NCBI RefSeq assembly: GCF_051549785.1
Contig: NZ_CP189974.1
Coordinates: 1,178,001-1,242,000, forward strand
Source: Caldatribacterium sp051549785
Lineage (GTDB): Bacteria > Atribacterota > Atribacteria > Atribacterales > Caldatribacteriaceae
DNA length: 64,000 nt
Direction: 5' to 3'
Shown here: positions 42,169 through 51,019 of the stretch, one piece after another
Layout of the letters: every line of letters begins with the position of its first letter
How positions within the stretch are numbered: the stretch's first letter is position 1
The notes under the pieces: model-generated
Databases searched by the model: none
What the model was told of the DNA's origin: nothing
What the model saw: only the letters and a program-made list of their open reading frames with translations
Program-made: the position numbers and the translations under genes

Positions 42169-43130
42169 GGTCCTGGATTGTTCTGCTTGTGGCTTTGGTG
42201 CTCCTTGGGTGGGTATTCGTGGACTTTGCCTTTTTCTTCGACCACTCCCTTGGGGCACCAAAAGACGTTGTCATCCCGAAGGGTACGTCGCTTTCTGGCG
42301 TTGCTCATCTCCTCGAAAAGGAGGGCATCACCTCGTCCTTTCGTTTCCTGGTCTTCGCCCTGCTTTCCCGAAAGACCACTCCCATCGCCGGGCAGTACCG
42401 CCTGTGGCCGGGCATGCCGGTGGCTTCGGTTGTACGCCTCCTCTCCCAGGGTCCGCCACGGGTTCGGGTGACCTTTCCTGAAGGCTTCACCGCAGAACAG
42501 ATGGCCGAGGTCCTCGAGCACCTCGGGGTGTGCAGGAAGGAGGAGTACCTTGCTTTTGTGGCACATCCTGAGTACTTTGCCCGACCCTGGCTTTTTGGGG
42601 CAAAGAGCCTTGAGGGGTTCCTCTTCCCCGACACCTACTTCCTCCAGGTTCCCACACCTCCTTCTGAGGTCATCGCCCTGCAGCTTGACCGTTTTGAGGA
42701 GCTCGTTCTTCCCCTCTTTTCCGGGAAGGAGGCCTTGCTCCATGAGAGCATCGTCCTTGCCTCCATTGTGGAGAAGGAGGCACGTCTGCGGGAGGAAAAG
42801 CCTCTTGTGGCCTCGGTATTCCTGAACCGTCTGCGGAAGAATATGCGCCTGCAGTCCTGCGCAACGGTGGTGTATGCCCTCAAAAAGGAAAAGGGTGCGA
42901 GCGTCACATCGCTTTGGGAAGAAGACCTTGCCTTCCCCTCCCCCTTCAACACCTACCTCCATGAGGGGCTTCCGCCCCATGCCATCTGCAACCCTGGTCT
43001 TGACGCTATCCGGGCGGTCCTTGAGCCGGCGCAGACGGATTATCTCTACTTCGTCCTCCAGGAGGACGGAAAGCACGCCTTTGCCCGGACGTACGAGGAA
43101 CACCTGAAGAACAAACGAGGTGCCCCGTGA
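42165..43130 (+). CDS. mltG: Endolytic murein transglycosylase MltG
   Basis: 321 residues. One N-terminal membrane segment (W-I-V-L-L-V-A-L-V-L-L-G-W-V-F-V), a LysM-like region with V-I-P-K-G-T-S-L-S-G-V-A, then the catalytic domain with F-P-E-G-F-T, L-E-G-F-L-F-P-D-T-Y and the active-site glutamate in A-S-I-V-E-K-E-A-R (near residue 203), followed by P-S-P-F-N-T-Y and G-L-P-P-H-A-I-C-N-P-G. It cuts nascent peptidoglycan in the inner membrane and limits glycan length. ATG overlaps the ruvX stop. Confidence 0.94.
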   Translation: MRSWIVLLVALVLLGWVFVDFAFFFDHSLGAPKDVVIPKGTSLSGVAHLLEKEGITSSFRFLVFALLSRKTTPIAGQYRLWPGMPVASVVRLLSQGPPRVRVTFPEGFTAEQMAEVLEHLGVCRKEEYLAFVAHPEYFARPWLFGAKSLEGFLFPDTYFLQVPTPPSEVIALQLDRFEELVLPLFSGKEALLHESIVLASIVEKEARLREEKPLVASVFLNRLRKNMRLQSCATVVYALKKEKGASVTSLWEEDLAFPSPFNTYLHEGLPPHAICNPGLDAIRAVLEPAQTDYLYFVLQEDGKHAFARTYEEHLKNKRGAP

Positions 43131-43633
43131 GGAGTCTCTGGCAGTGGTTTTTCCCCAGACTCTTCGTGAACGACCTTTGGGAAATTGACCTTGAGGAACT
43201 CAAGGGCCTGGGTATTCACGGGCTCATCGTGGACCTTGACAATACCCTGGTAGCCTGGAATGCCTATGACCTTGAGGAACGCGTCCTCCGGTGGGTGGAG
43301 AAGGCGAAATCCCAGGGGTTTGCCATCTGCATCGTATCCAACGCTCTCAAGGAGCGGGTGACCTATTTCTCGAGGCTCCTTGCCATTCCCGGGATTTCGA
43401 AAGCCCAGAAGCCCCGCCGGGGAGCTTTCCGGGCGGCGCTGCAGGAACTCGGTCTTTCCCGGAGTGAAGTCGCCGTCATCGGGGACCAGGTATTTACAGA
43501 TGTTTTCGGGGGAAACCGCCTGGGGCTCTACACTATCCTCGTTCGACCGATTTCCCGGCGCGAGTTTGTTACGACGCGCCTTGGAAGAATCGTCGAGCGG
43601 TGGATTCTCCGGAGGTTCAATCCCCATGATTAG
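43127..43633 (+). CDS. YqeG-family HAD-type phosphatase
   Basis: 168 residues. HAD motif I is D-L-D-N-T-L-V-A-W near residue 29, motif II S-N-A near 70, a lysine in A-Q-K-P-R-R-G near 92, and motif III as I-G-D-Q-V-F-T-D. The family (HAD IIIA) is widespread next to aroE and related to mitochondrial phosphatidylglycerophosphate phosphatases, so a lipid phosphate substrate is possible but unproven. GTG start within the mltG stop; its stop overlaps aroE. Confidence 0.88.
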   Translation: MRSLWQWFFPRLFVNDLWEIDLEELKGLGIHGLIVDLDNTLVAWNAYDLEERVLRWVEKAKSQGFAICIVSNALKERVTYFSRLLAIPGISKAQKPRRGAFRAALQELGLSRSEVAVIGDQVFTDVFGGNRLGLYTILVRPISRREFVTTRLGRIVERWILRRFNPHD

Positions 43634-44480
43634 CGCCTCGACGAAGCTCCTTGCCCTCATCGGACATCCCGTGGCCCATTCCCTGTCCCCAGTGTTCCAG
43701 AATGCCGCGCTGCAGCATCTTCGCCTCCCTTTCGTGTACCTTGCCTTTGATATCCCAGAAGATCGGCTCGAAGAAGCTGTCCGGGCCTTCCGGGTTCTGG
43801 GGGTTTTGGGCTTCAACGTCACCGTTCCCCACAAGGAGGCCATATGCCCCTTCCTTGACGCCCTTGAGGGCGAAGCGGAGCTCCTCCGTTCGGTGAACGC
43901 CGTGGTAGAGCGGCAAGGGAAATTCCTGGGCTACAACACCGACGTCTATGGTTTTGAGAAGAGCCTCGAAGAAGAAGGGGTTGAGGTTCGGGGGAAGACC
44001 TTTCTGCTTTTCGGGGCAGGGGGAACGGCCCGCTCCATCCTTTTCGTCCTTGCCAGAAAAGGCGCCGGAAAAGTCCTCATCACGAACCGCACGAAGAGCC
44101 GGGCCGAGGCTTTAGCCTGCTGGGGAAGAGAAGCCCTCGGGCTTTCCTGTGAGGTCCTCGAGTGGATGGGGGACCGGGGTCTTTGCGGGGGTACGGTCCT
44201 CAAGCTGCAGTCCGTGAGTGGTATAATAAATGCGACCGCTCTTGGGCTTTCCGGGGAGATGCTTCCGGTTCCCTGGGAGTTTCTCCCATCTCTTGAGGTG
44301 GTCTGTGATGTGGTGTACCACAGAGAGGGGACGCCTCTTGTGCGGGAGGCGAAAAAGCGGGGCCTCAAGAGCTTTGACGGCAAGCGCATGCTCCTCTACC
44401 AGGGAGCTCGGAGTTTCTCCCTCTTCACAGGAGTTCCGGCTCCTTTTTCGATTATGGAAGAGGCACTTTCTGGGGGGTAA
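43626..44480 (+). CDS. aroE: Shikimate dehydrogenase
   Basis: 284 residues. Substrate marks I-G-H-P-V-A-H-S-L-S-P near the start and F-N-V-T-V-P-H-K-E with the catalytic lysine. The NADP loop is F-G-A-G-G-T-A-R-S near residue 130 with N-R-T at the end of the next strand, typical of NADP-preferring AroE. Step: 3-dehydroshikimate to shikimate. Between yqeG and the pilus genes; pilB starts 2 bases after its stop, so both are likely on one transcript. Confidence 0.95.
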   Translation: MISASTKLLALIGHPVAHSLSPVFQNAALQHLRLPFVYLAFDIPEDRLEEAVRAFRVLGVLGFNVTVPHKEAICPFLDALEGEAELLRSVNAVVERQGKFLGYNTDVYGFEKSLEEEGVEVRGKTFLLFGAGGTARSILFVLARKGAGKVLITNRTKSRAEALACWGREALGLSCEVLEWMGDRGLCGGTVLKLQSVSGIINATALGLSGEMLPVPWEFLPSLEVVCDVVYHREGTPLVREAKKRGLKSFDGKRMLLYQGARSFSLFTGVPAPFSIMEEALSGG

Positions 44481-44482
44481 GT

Positions 44483-46189
44483 ATGGAGGACCGCGCTTTT
44501 CGCCCCAGAAGGCTTGGAGAGATTCTTCTGGCAAAGTACACGATTACCCCAGAGCAGCTTGAAAGAGCGCTTGAGGAGCAGAGAAAAACCGGAGAGAAGC
44601 TCGGGGAAGTCCTCCAGAGGATGGGCCTTGTGGAGAGCAAGGAAGTGTACGAGGCCCTGGCGGAACAACTGGGCATCCCCTATGTGGATCTCGACAGTTA
44701 CGTCATTGACCCTCGGGTAGTGACCCTGCTTCCTGAGAAATTCTGCCGCCAGCACCAGGTTGTCCCCGTCGGAGAGGAGAAAAACGCTCTGATTCTTGCC
44801 ATGGCTAATCCCGTGGACGTTGTGGCCATTGACCGGGTGCGGCTCATGACGAAAAAAGAAGTGAAACCGGTGATGGCCTCTCCCCAGGACATCGAAAAGG
44901 TCCTCAACGCCTACTACGGCATAGGGGAGTCGGTGGAGGAGCTCATCAGGGAGGCGGAGACCCAGGAGAGCTTAGTCCTTCCTGAGGAAGAGGAAGAGCT
45001 CAAAATCGACCAGCTCAAGGCCCTCGGGGAAGAGGCTCCCATCATCCGGGTGGTCAACATGCTCATTCTCCAGGCCATTCGCTCTGGGGCAAGCGACATC
45101 CACATCGAGCCCCAGGAAGACCAGGTGCGCATCCGTTTCCGGATTGACGGGATTCTCCACGATATCACCTCCACCTCCATTCAGGTACATCCGGCGCTTG
45201 TCTCCCGCATCAAGATTCTCTCCCGGATGAACATCGCCGAGCGCCGTCTCCCTCAGGACGGTCGCTTCCAGGTGACCGTCGACAACCGGACCGTGGATTT
45301 CCGGGTTTCGTCCCTTCCCACCATTTTCGGTGAGAAAATCGTCATGCGGATTCTTGATAAATCCGCGCTTCTTCTTGATCTTGACCGTCTGGGCTTTGAA
45401 GAGGAGGACCTTGAGAAGTTCTACCGCCTCATCCAGCACCCCTACGGGATGATTCTCCTCACCGGCCCCACAGGGAGCGGCAAGACCACGACGCTCTATT
45501 CTGCCCTCAACTTCATTAATAAGCCTGACCTCAACATCATCACCATCGAAGACCCGGTGGAGTACCGCCTGCCGGGTATCAACCAGGTCCAGGTCCGTCC
45601 CAAAATCGGCCTCACCTTCGCCAATACCCTCCGGGCCATCATGCGCCAGGACCCTGACGTCATCATGGTGGGGGAAATCCGGGACTACGAAACGGCGGAG
45701 ATTGCCATCCACGCTGCTTTAACCGGGCACCTCGTTTTCTCCACCCTCCACACGAACACCGCCGCAGGGGCCCTGGTACGGCTCCAGGAGATGGGGATTC
45801 CCTCCTACCTCATTGCCTCGGCCCTCATTGGGGTTGTGGCCCAGCGCCTGGTGCGGAAAGTCTGCGAGCGTTGCAAGGTGGAGTTTGAGGTCCGGGGACC
45901 CATTGCTCGGGAGCTCACCGGGGGAAAGGAGGACCACCTTGTCCTTTTCCGGGGAAAAGGGTGCCCGGAGTGCAACAAGACGGGGTACCGGGGGCGAATC
46001 GCCGTGAGCGAGGTCCTCGTCATGGACGATGACCTCCGGGCGCTGGTACTCCGGAATGCCACAGAGAGAGAAATCACCGAGAGAGCCTGTGAAAAGGGGA
46101 TGAGGACGCTTCGGGAGAACGCTATCCGCAAGGTCCTCCGGGGCGTAACGACGCTTGAAGAGATGTACCGGGTCACAGCAAGGGTGTGA
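44483..46189 (+). CDS. pilB: Type IV pilus assembly ATPase PilB (GspE family)
   Basis: 568 residues. N-terminal MshE-type domain (L-G-E-I-L-L-A-K-Y-x-I-T-P-E-Q-L-E-R-A-L near residue 10), which in related ATPases binds c-di-GMP. Core: S-D-I-H-I-E-P-Q, Walker A G-P-T-G-S-G-K-T-T near 332, Asp box, Walker B, His box F-S-T-L-H-T-N, and a four-cysteine zinc site C-x2-C / C-P-E-C near 475 and 500. It hydrolyses ATP at the inner membrane to power pilus extension. First of the pilB-pilT-pilC-pilin set. Confidence 0.95.
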   Translation: MEDRAFRPRRLGEILLAKYTITPEQLERALEEQRKTGEKLGEVLQRMGLVESKEVYEALAEQLGIPYVDLDSYVIDPRVVTLLPEKFCRQHQVVPVGEEKNALILAMANPVDVVAIDRVRLMTKKEVKPVMASPQDIEKVLNAYYGIGESVEELIREAETQESLVLPEEEEELKIDQLKALGEEAPIIRVVNMLILQAIRSGASDIHIEPQEDQVRIRFRIDGILHDITSTSIQVHPALVSRIKILSRMNIAERRLPQDGRFQVTVDNRTVDFRVSSLPTIFGEKIVMRILDKSALLLDLDRLGFEEEDLEKFYRLIQHPYGMILLTGPTGSGKTTTLYSALNFINKPDLNIITIEDPVEYRLPGINQVQVRPKIGLTFANTLRAIMRQDPDVIMVGEIRDYETAEIAIHAALTGHLVFSTLHTNTAAGALVRLQEMGIPSYLIASALIGVVAQRLVRKVCERCKVEFEVRGPIARELTGGKEDHLVLFRGKGCPECNKTGYRGRIAVSEVLVMDDDLRALVLRNATEREITERACEKGMRTLRENAIRKVLRGVTTLEEMYRVTARV

Positions 46190-46251
46190 AGAAAAGACGG
46201 GGCTAAAGTTCTCGAACTTTTTGCCGATATCCTGAAGTGGAAGGGAAAACC

Positions 46252-47319
46252 ATGGCCTGGGATATTTTCGAGCTCCTTCGGGAAACGGTGAACCGGAATG
46301 CCTCAGACCTCCATCTCACCGTGGGGATTCCCCCAACCCTTCGCATTCACGGGTCCCTTGTCCCCCTTGAGGGTCCATCTTTGAAACCCCAGGATACTGA
46401 GTGCTTTGCCCAGACGCTGGCGGGAGAAAAGCGGTGGGCGGAGTTCCTGCAGAACCTGGAGCTCGATTTCTCGGTGGGCATTCCGGACCTTGGCCGCTTC
46501 CGGGTGAACGTCTACCGCCAGCGGGGGTCCTGTGGTCTTGCCATCCGGGCGCTGAGCTACCGTATCCCCACGATGGACGAGCTCCATCTTCCCAAGGATG
46601 CCTTGGAGCGCCTTGCTGCTCTTCCCCGGGGGCTTGTGCTTGTGACCGGCCCCACAGGAAGCGGCAAATCCACGACCCTGGCCTCGATGATTGAGTACAT
46701 CAACACCACCCGTTCCTGCCACATCGTGACCATTGAGGACCCCATCGAGTACCTCCACACCCACAAAAAGAGCATCATCAACCAGCGGGAAGTGGGGACC
46801 GATACCCCCTCCTTTGAGAGTGCCCTCATCCACGCCCTGCGGGAGGACCCCGATGTGATTCTCGTAGGGGAGATGCGCAGTCTTGAGACCATCGCCATTG
46901 CCCTCCAGGCGGCCGAAACAGGGCACCTGGTTTTCGCCACCCTCCACACCAACAACGCCCCCCAGACCGTCGACCGAATTGTCGACGTTTTCCCCCCACA
47001 CCAGCAGACCCAGGTCCGGGTGCAGCTTGCCGGATGCATCCAGGGCATCATCGCCCAGCAGCTCCTTCCCCGCGCTGACGGGAAGGGGAGGATTCCTGCG
47101 GTGGAAGTGATGATAGCGAACACCGCCATCCGTAACCTCATCCGGGAAGGCAAAAGCCACCAGCTGTACACCATCATGCAGGCTTCATTTGGCGAGGGGA
47201 TGGTCACCATGGACCGGGCCCTCTTTGAGCTCTACAAGAGGGGTTTTGTTACCTGGGAGGAGGCCTACTCCCGGGCCATCGACCAGAAAGAATTTGCGAC
47301 CTGGAGGAATCGATTCTGA
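46252..47319 (+). CDS. pilT: Type IV pilus retraction ATPase PilT
   Basis: 355 residues. PilT N-terminal domain with A-S-D-L-H-L-T-V-G-I-P-P, Walker A G-P-T-G-S-G-K-S-T, E-D-P-I-E-Y-L-H, and the PilT/PilU hallmark A-T-L-H-T-N-N-A-P-Q-T-V-D-R-I. It depolymerises the pilus for twitching or DNA uptake. A GTG five codons upstream exists; the ATG behind GGAAGGGA was taken. The stop codon shares its last base with the pilC start. Confidence 0.94.
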   Translation: MAWDIFELLRETVNRNASDLHLTVGIPPTLRIHGSLVPLEGPSLKPQDTECFAQTLAGEKRWAEFLQNLELDFSVGIPDLGRFRVNVYRQRGSCGLAIRALSYRIPTMDELHLPKDALERLAALPRGLVLVTGPTGSGKSTTLASMIEYINTTRSCHIVTIEDPIEYLHTHKKSIINQREVGTDTPSFESALIHALREDPDVILVGEMRSLETIAIALQAAETGHLVFATLHTNNAPQTVDRIVDVFPPHQQTQVRVQLAGCIQGIIAQQLLPRADGKGRIPAVEVMIANTAIRNLIREGKSHQLYTIMQASFGEGMVTMDRALFELYKRGFVTWEEAYSRAIDQKEFATWRNRF

Positions 47320-48548
47320 TGCCGGCCTACGTGTACAAAGCCCGTGACAGAAGCGGCGGCGTCTTTTCAGGAAGAGTGGAGGCTCCGGGAATCCGGGAAG
47401 CAGTCCTGAGCCTCAGGGAGCGGGGGCTTTTCGTGACCTCCATTGAGGAGGAGAAGCCCCTTGCGGCAAAGAGGGAACCCTCCCGTTCTCTCTTTGAGAC
47501 CAAACGGGTGAAGCTCCAGGAGATGGCCGCCTTTGTGCGGGGGCTTTCGGTGATGCTTGAAGCCGGAGTTCCACTCCTTTCGGCCCTGAGGAGCCTTTCC
47601 CAGCAGACGGAAAATCCGTACTTTTCCCGGGTCATCGCCGAGGTGGCGAGTCTTGTGGAACGAGGGTTTTCGCTCTCCCGGGCTCTCGCCGAATACCCTA
47701 AGGTCTTCAACCGGGTAGTCCTCGGTATGGTCCAATCTGGAGAGGCAGGAGGGAACCTCGACTGGACCCTGGGGCGGCTTGCGGACTACCTTGAATGGGA
47801 AAAGGACCTGCGGGACAAAATCCAGTCGGCCCTGTACTACCCCATAATTCTTGTTGTGGCCATGATTGCGGCTTCTTTCTTCCTCGTGTACTTCGTCTTT
47901 CCTCAGTTTCTGCTCCTTTTTGAGGGCTTCAATATCGCTTTGCCCCTGCCCACACAGATCATGCTCTCCCTCATCCGTTTTGTGAACGCCAACTGGTACG
48001 TCATCTATGGGGGGCTTCTCGGCGGGCTACTCCTCTTTGTCCTCTACGTGAACTCCCCAAAGGGCCGGAGGTTCTGGGACGAGCGACGGCACCGCCTGCC
48101 CCTCTTCGGACAGCTTTTCCGCAAGCTCATCCTCTCCCGCTTTGCCTGGGTATTCAATTCGCTTGTCCGAAGCGGCATGCCCGTCGTCCAGGCCCTGGAG
48201 GTTACGGGGAGTGCGGTGGGGGATACGTACCTTCAGGAGATTCTCGAAAAAGTCGCCGAGAGCATCCGCCGGGGGAAGAACCTCACCCAGAGCCTTTCTG
48301 AGCACCCGTTCTTCCCGCCCTTTGTGCTCCAGATGGTGAGCGTAGGGGAGGAGTCGGGGAACCTCGAGCTCACCCTTTCCAAGGTCACCGAGCTCTACGA
48401 CAAGGAAATCGCCATCTTCGTGGGGAGGCTTTCCGCAACCATCGAGCCCATCCTCACCCTCCTGATTGGTGCTGGGGTCTTCTTCGTGGCTTTGGCGTTC
48501 TTCTTGCCCATTTTCGAGGTCGCGTCTAAAGGTTTTGGGGGGATGTGA
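47319..48548 (+). CDS. pilC: Type IV pilus inner-membrane platform protein PilC
   Basis: 409 residues. Two copies of the T2SSF domain, at about 70-195 and 275-400, each ending in membrane helices (I-I-L-V-V-A-M-I-A-A-S-F-F-L-V-Y-F near 180; the pair near 220-245; and T-L-L-I-G-A-G-V-F-F-V-A-L-A-F-F at the end). V-P-L-L-S-A-L and G-M-P-V-V-Q-A-L mark the repeat starts. It couples PilB/PilT motion to pilin movement. Confidence 0.94.
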   Translation: MPAYVYKARDRSGGVFSGRVEAPGIREAVLSLRERGLFVTSIEEEKPLAAKREPSRSLFETKRVKLQEMAAFVRGLSVMLEAGVPLLSALRSLSQQTENPYFSRVIAEVASLVERGFSLSRALAEYPKVFNRVVLGMVQSGEAGGNLDWTLGRLADYLEWEKDLRDKIQSALYYPIILVVAMIAASFFLVYFVFPQFLLLFEGFNIALPLPTQIMLSLIRFVNANWYVIYGGLLGGLLLFVLYVNSPKGRRFWDERRHRLPLFGQLFRKLILSRFAWVFNSLVRSGMPVVQALEVTGSAVGDTYLQEILEKVAESIRRGKNLTQSLSEHPFFPPFVLQMVSVGEESGNLELTLSKVTELYDKEIAIFVGRLSATIEPILTLLIGAGVFFVALAFFLPIFEVASKGFGGM

Positions 48549-48786
48549 GAGGATATGCGCGGAACTTCCCTGGGCGTCCTGAGAGTCCTGGGTGTATGCA
48601 GGCGTCGTTCTGCCCCGGGTATTGCGTACTGTTTTGAGGAATCTCGAAGTCCTGTGAGGGTGGACTTCCACCGCTCAGGGAAAGAGTTTTTGGGATTCCG
48701 TCCCTGTGAGGGGAGGTGATTTCAGGGAGGGGAAATTTGGCATAAAAATTCATCATAAAGGTTGAGAGACCGGGAGGTGAACATCC
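48549..48786 (+). other. Structured upstream region of the pilin gene
   Basis: 238 bases without a gene. A small hairpin GGTGG-ACTT-CCACC begins near 48660. A second stem pairs CTCAGGGA (near 48675) with TCCCTGTGAG (near 48702). A good SD, GGGAGGTG, precedes the pilin ATG. An AT-rich stretch near 48737-48757 may hold the promoter but has no clean consensus. It does not match a c-di-GMP riboswitch. Confidence 0.4.
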
Positions 48787-49224
48787 ATGGCGAACGTGCG
48801 GAAGAGGAAAAGAGAAGAGGGTTTCACGCTGATTGAGCTTATCGTGGTCGTGGCGATTCTGGGATTCCTGCTTGCCATAGCGATTCCAAGGTACATGACG
48901 GCTCGGGAGCAGGGAGCCGCAGCAGCCACCAAGGCCAACCTCCACAACCTGGCGACTGCCCTGGAGCTGTACCTTACAGAGCGGTCTGCCGAACTTCCGG
49001 CGAATAACCAGGCTTTCTGGGATGCTATTAAAGATTATGTCCCCACTCCGCCAAAGCCACCCAAGGGAAACTCGTACACGTACGAGAAGACAGATACCGG
49101 CTACAAGATTGAGGATCCCAACACGTATACCATCGGCGGGAAAACCTATAAGTACTATGTCAAAGAGAGCGGGATTATAGTAGAGGAGGAACAGGGGTCA
49201 CCACAACCGTCATCGACGCAATGA
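48787..49224 (+). CDS. Type IV pilin
   Basis: 145-residue prepilin. A short positive leader (R-K-R-K-R-E-E-G) is cut before F-T-L-I-E-L, with glutamate at position +5 as required, followed by the hydrophobic alpha-1 helix (I-V-V-V-A-I-L-G-F-L-L-A-I-A-I-P). The C-terminal head has Y-T-Y-E-K-T-D-T-G-Y-K-I, no disulfide cysteines, and a Ser/Pro/Gln-rich tail. The small head is like GspG/PilA-type major pilins of thermophiles. It is the only pilin in the cluster and the likely substrate of the peptidase gene downstream. Confidence 0.94.
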   Translation: MANVRKRKREEGFTLIELIVVVAILGFLLAIAIPRYMTAREQGAAAATKANLHNLATALELYLTERSAELPANNQAFWDAIKDYVPTPPKPPKGNSYTYEKTDTGYKIEDPNTYTIGGKTYKYYVKESGIIVEEEQGSPQPSSTQ

Positions 49225-49247
49225 TGTGAACCCAATAATCTGCTACT

Positions 49248-49281
49248 CCGGGCCTGGTTCTTCCTGGGCCCGGGGTGTTTT
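49248..49281 (+). terminator. Terminator after pilin gene
   Basis: CCGGGCC and GGCCCGG form a 7-base GC stem with a 12-base loop, followed by GGTGTTTT, 24 bases after the stop. Confidence 0.55.
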
Positions 49282-49304
49282 GAGCTTTTCCCGCTGGACG
49301 TTTG

Positions 49305-49324
49305 AGCCCTGAGTTTTCAGGGCT
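49305..49324. other. Perfect 8-base hairpin
   Basis: AGCCCTGA-GTTT-TCAGGGCT. It has no U-tract. It could be a second terminator stem, or the 5' part of the structured RNA that follows. Confidence 0.4.
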
Positions 49325-49351
49325 AGAGGGGTTTTCCCAGTGGACCGGTGC

Positions 49352-49505
49352 GGCCAGCTGGAAGAGCCGAGAGCTTTCTCAGGGTGTGACGTGCGGGTTC
49401 AGGAAGGTCTCAGCGCAAACCTTTAGAATTTCCTGCGGTCGATGTTGAAGCTTGCACCTTCCTGAAACACCTCATGCGGTGGACTCATCGGCTCCGTAGC
49501 TGGCC
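49352..49505 (+). ncRNA. Candidate structured RNA between pilin and prepilin peptidase
   Basis: 154 bases with nested complementarity: GGCCAGCT (49352-49359) pairs with 49498-49505, GAGCCGA (49364-49370) with 49488-49494, GGTGT (49383-49387) with 49467-49471, and an 11-base stem TTCAGGAAGGT (49398-49408) with 49456-49466. The apical part of about 47 bases is less ordered. No reading frame and no known riboswitch motif were recognised, and the strand is assumed from the neighbours. It could be a small RNA, a leader for the peptidase gene or a decayed palindromic element. Confidence 0.4.
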
Positions 49506-49670
49506 ATCAAAGGGGCCCTTCCGAGTTACGGGCGTCTGGACTTTTTCCGGCTGCGGGATTCGGGTCCCTCGTTGAAGGCGTACGGCGGCTGGACGGAAAC
49601 CACTCCGGGGTCGGTATCGGGGAAAAGCACACTCTCGCCCGGTCTTCTGTGGGGTGTTTGCAAAAACCCA
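49506..49670. other. Non-coding stretch, no feature recognised
   Basis: GC-rich, with only short local palindromes such as TTTCCG/CGGAAA; no gene or motif seen. Confidence 0.4.
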
Positions 49671-49679
49671 TGGTATACT
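49671..49679 (+). promoter_or_regulatory. Extended -10 promoter for prepilin peptidase
   Basis: TGGTATACT, about 120 bases before the chosen start. Confidence 0.45.
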
Positions 49680-49796
49680 CAAAAAAGATGAACGTCGTGG
49701 TACAGGGTTTTTCCTGAAAGATTGCTGAGAGCTTTTTATGCCACGGGCGTTCTGGAGGATACTTCAGGAGACAAAAGCAGGGAGGCTGCTTTCGTA

Positions 49797-50252
49797 ATGC
49801 TTTTTACCCTTCCTTTTCTCGCCATTCTCCTCGTCATCGCCTTCATTGACCTCCGGAGCTTCCGCATCCCCGACCCCCTGGTTATTGCGCTTTTCGGGCT
49901 TGGGGCACTGAAGATGGTCCTTGAGGGGAGTTATATGTCCTCCCTCTCCGGGTTCCTTGCCCTTTTCGGGTTTTTCTTTCTCCTCCACCTCTTCTTCCCT
50001 AAAGGCATGGGCTTTGGGGACGTGAAGCTTGCCGGAGGCATCGGGCTTTTTCTGGGGTTTCGGCTTGGTGTTCTTTCCGCCTTTCTCGCCTTTCTCTCTG
50101 GGGGCCTTGTGGGGATGGTGCTTGTAGTTTTGCGCAGGAAGGCCCTCAAAGACCCCCTGCCCTTTGGCCCCTTTTTAGCCCTGGGGGCTCTGCTCGGCCT
50201 CTTTTTCGGTGAGCGGATGCTCTCCTGGTACTTCGAAGTGTTTTTCCCGTGA
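49797..50252 (+). CDS. Short A24-type prepilin peptidase
   Basis: About 151 residues with five or six membrane helices. The two catalytic aspartates of type 4 prepilin peptidases are visible: one in A-F-I-D-L-R-S-F-R-I-P-D near residue 18, one in the G-M-G-F-G-D-V-K motif near 75. Compared with PilD (about 290 residues) it lacks the N-terminal methylase and zinc-finger half, so it probably only cleaves the leader of the pilin encoded upstream. Longer in-frame upstream starts exist (to 49722) but add no recognisable sequence. GGGAGG lies 13-14 bases before the ATG. Confidence 0.85.
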   Translation: MLFTLPFLAILLVIAFIDLRSFRIPDPLVIALFGLGALKMVLEGSYMSSLSGFLALFGFFFLLHLFFPKGMGFGDVKLAGGIGLFLGFRLGVLSAFLAFLSGGLVGMVLVVLRRKALKDPLPFGPFLALGALLGLFFGERMLSWYFEVFFP

Positions 50253-50640
50253 CCTCCTCCTTCACAGAAGAACGTGGATGCAGGGGGTTATCCCCAGCCC
50301 CAGTATCCGCACAGGCGCCTCCTTCTCCAGGGAACCTGAGCCCGGGACGAGCCCTTTCCTCGAAATGACTGGTGGAACCTTCAAAAGGAGTGGCCTTTCC
50401 CGGTGTCCCTTATAGAGTTCCTTGAGTCTTCCAGAAACCCGAAGTACTTTCTCCCGGGGATTCTCTCCTGCCACCGAAAGACTTTCCGCCACAGAGCCTC
50501 CCCGCCGTAAGGCCTGGCCGTCTGGTGGCATTCACGCCTCTTAAAGGAGGCTACAGGACCCCGGGGTAACCCAAATGGTGCAATTGCCCCGTTCCTTTTG
50601 TTTTTCCGGGAATGCTTTTCTGTCTTTCGTGCGAAACGCT
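50253..50640. other. Gene-poor stretch, possible minus-strand gene remnant
   Basis: A minus-strand frame of 89 codons (50262-50531) has protein-like composition (A-E-S-L-S-V-A-G-E-N-P-R-E-K) but no match I recognise and no SD. It may be a fragment of a lost gene. Confidence 0.3.
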
Positions 50641-50645
50641 CTGTG

Positions 50646-50790
50646 TTTTGTCACTGCAAGGAGCGAAGCGACAAAGCAGTCTCGTATTGCCACGGGTAGG
50701 GGAAGAGACTGCCTCGCAGACGAAAGGACGAGCTTGCAGGGACAAAAAAGGGGGCGAGGAGCAAAGCAACGAACCAGTCCCATATTTCCG
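50646..50790. repeat. Diverged palindromic dispersed-repeat units
   Basis: Unit 1 at about 50653-50685 contains GGAGCGAAGCGACAAAGCAG. An inverted copy of its ends occurs at about 50706-50743 (GAGACTG ... CTTGCAGGGAC). A second direct copy at about 50753-50785 contains GGAGCAAAGCAACGAACCAG. The core (GCrAGGAGCrAAGCrACrAA) resembles a small palindromic repeat I know from many anaerobe genomes. GCATTCAGGATGAC at 51011-51024 looks like another arm. No transposase is present, so this is a REP- or MITE-like relic. Confidence 0.6.
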
Positions 50791-51019
50791 GGAAGAGGAA
50801 GGAAACCGCTTCGGAAGCGAAACGGCAACCTCGTGGGGGCAAGGAACAGAGTGGCGAGCCGGTATTTTGGGCGCAAAGTCAAGTCCCCCAAAGGGCAAAA
50901 ATTACCCTGCAGAAGAATCAGGGCCTTACCGCGGCAGAGAACCCTGTGACGGAGCGTCGTTTCGAACCCCCTGCAGTGCCCTGTTTCACGCCGGGAGCGG
51001 TAGCTTTGGCGCATTCAGG

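Noticed and set aside
44216..44230. TGGTATAAT inside aroE as a promoter for pilB
   Set aside because: It matches the extended -10, but lies about 260 bases upstream inside a coding region with no -35. I could not support it beyond chance.
48737..48757. Possible sigma-54 (-24/-12) promoter before the pilin gene
   Set aside because: TGGCA is present but the required GC, 10 bases after the GG, is absent and the -12 part reads TTCAT.
48549..48786. c-di-GMP riboswitch before the pilin gene
   Set aside because: None of the conserved GEMM segments are visible. Only small generic hairpins are present.
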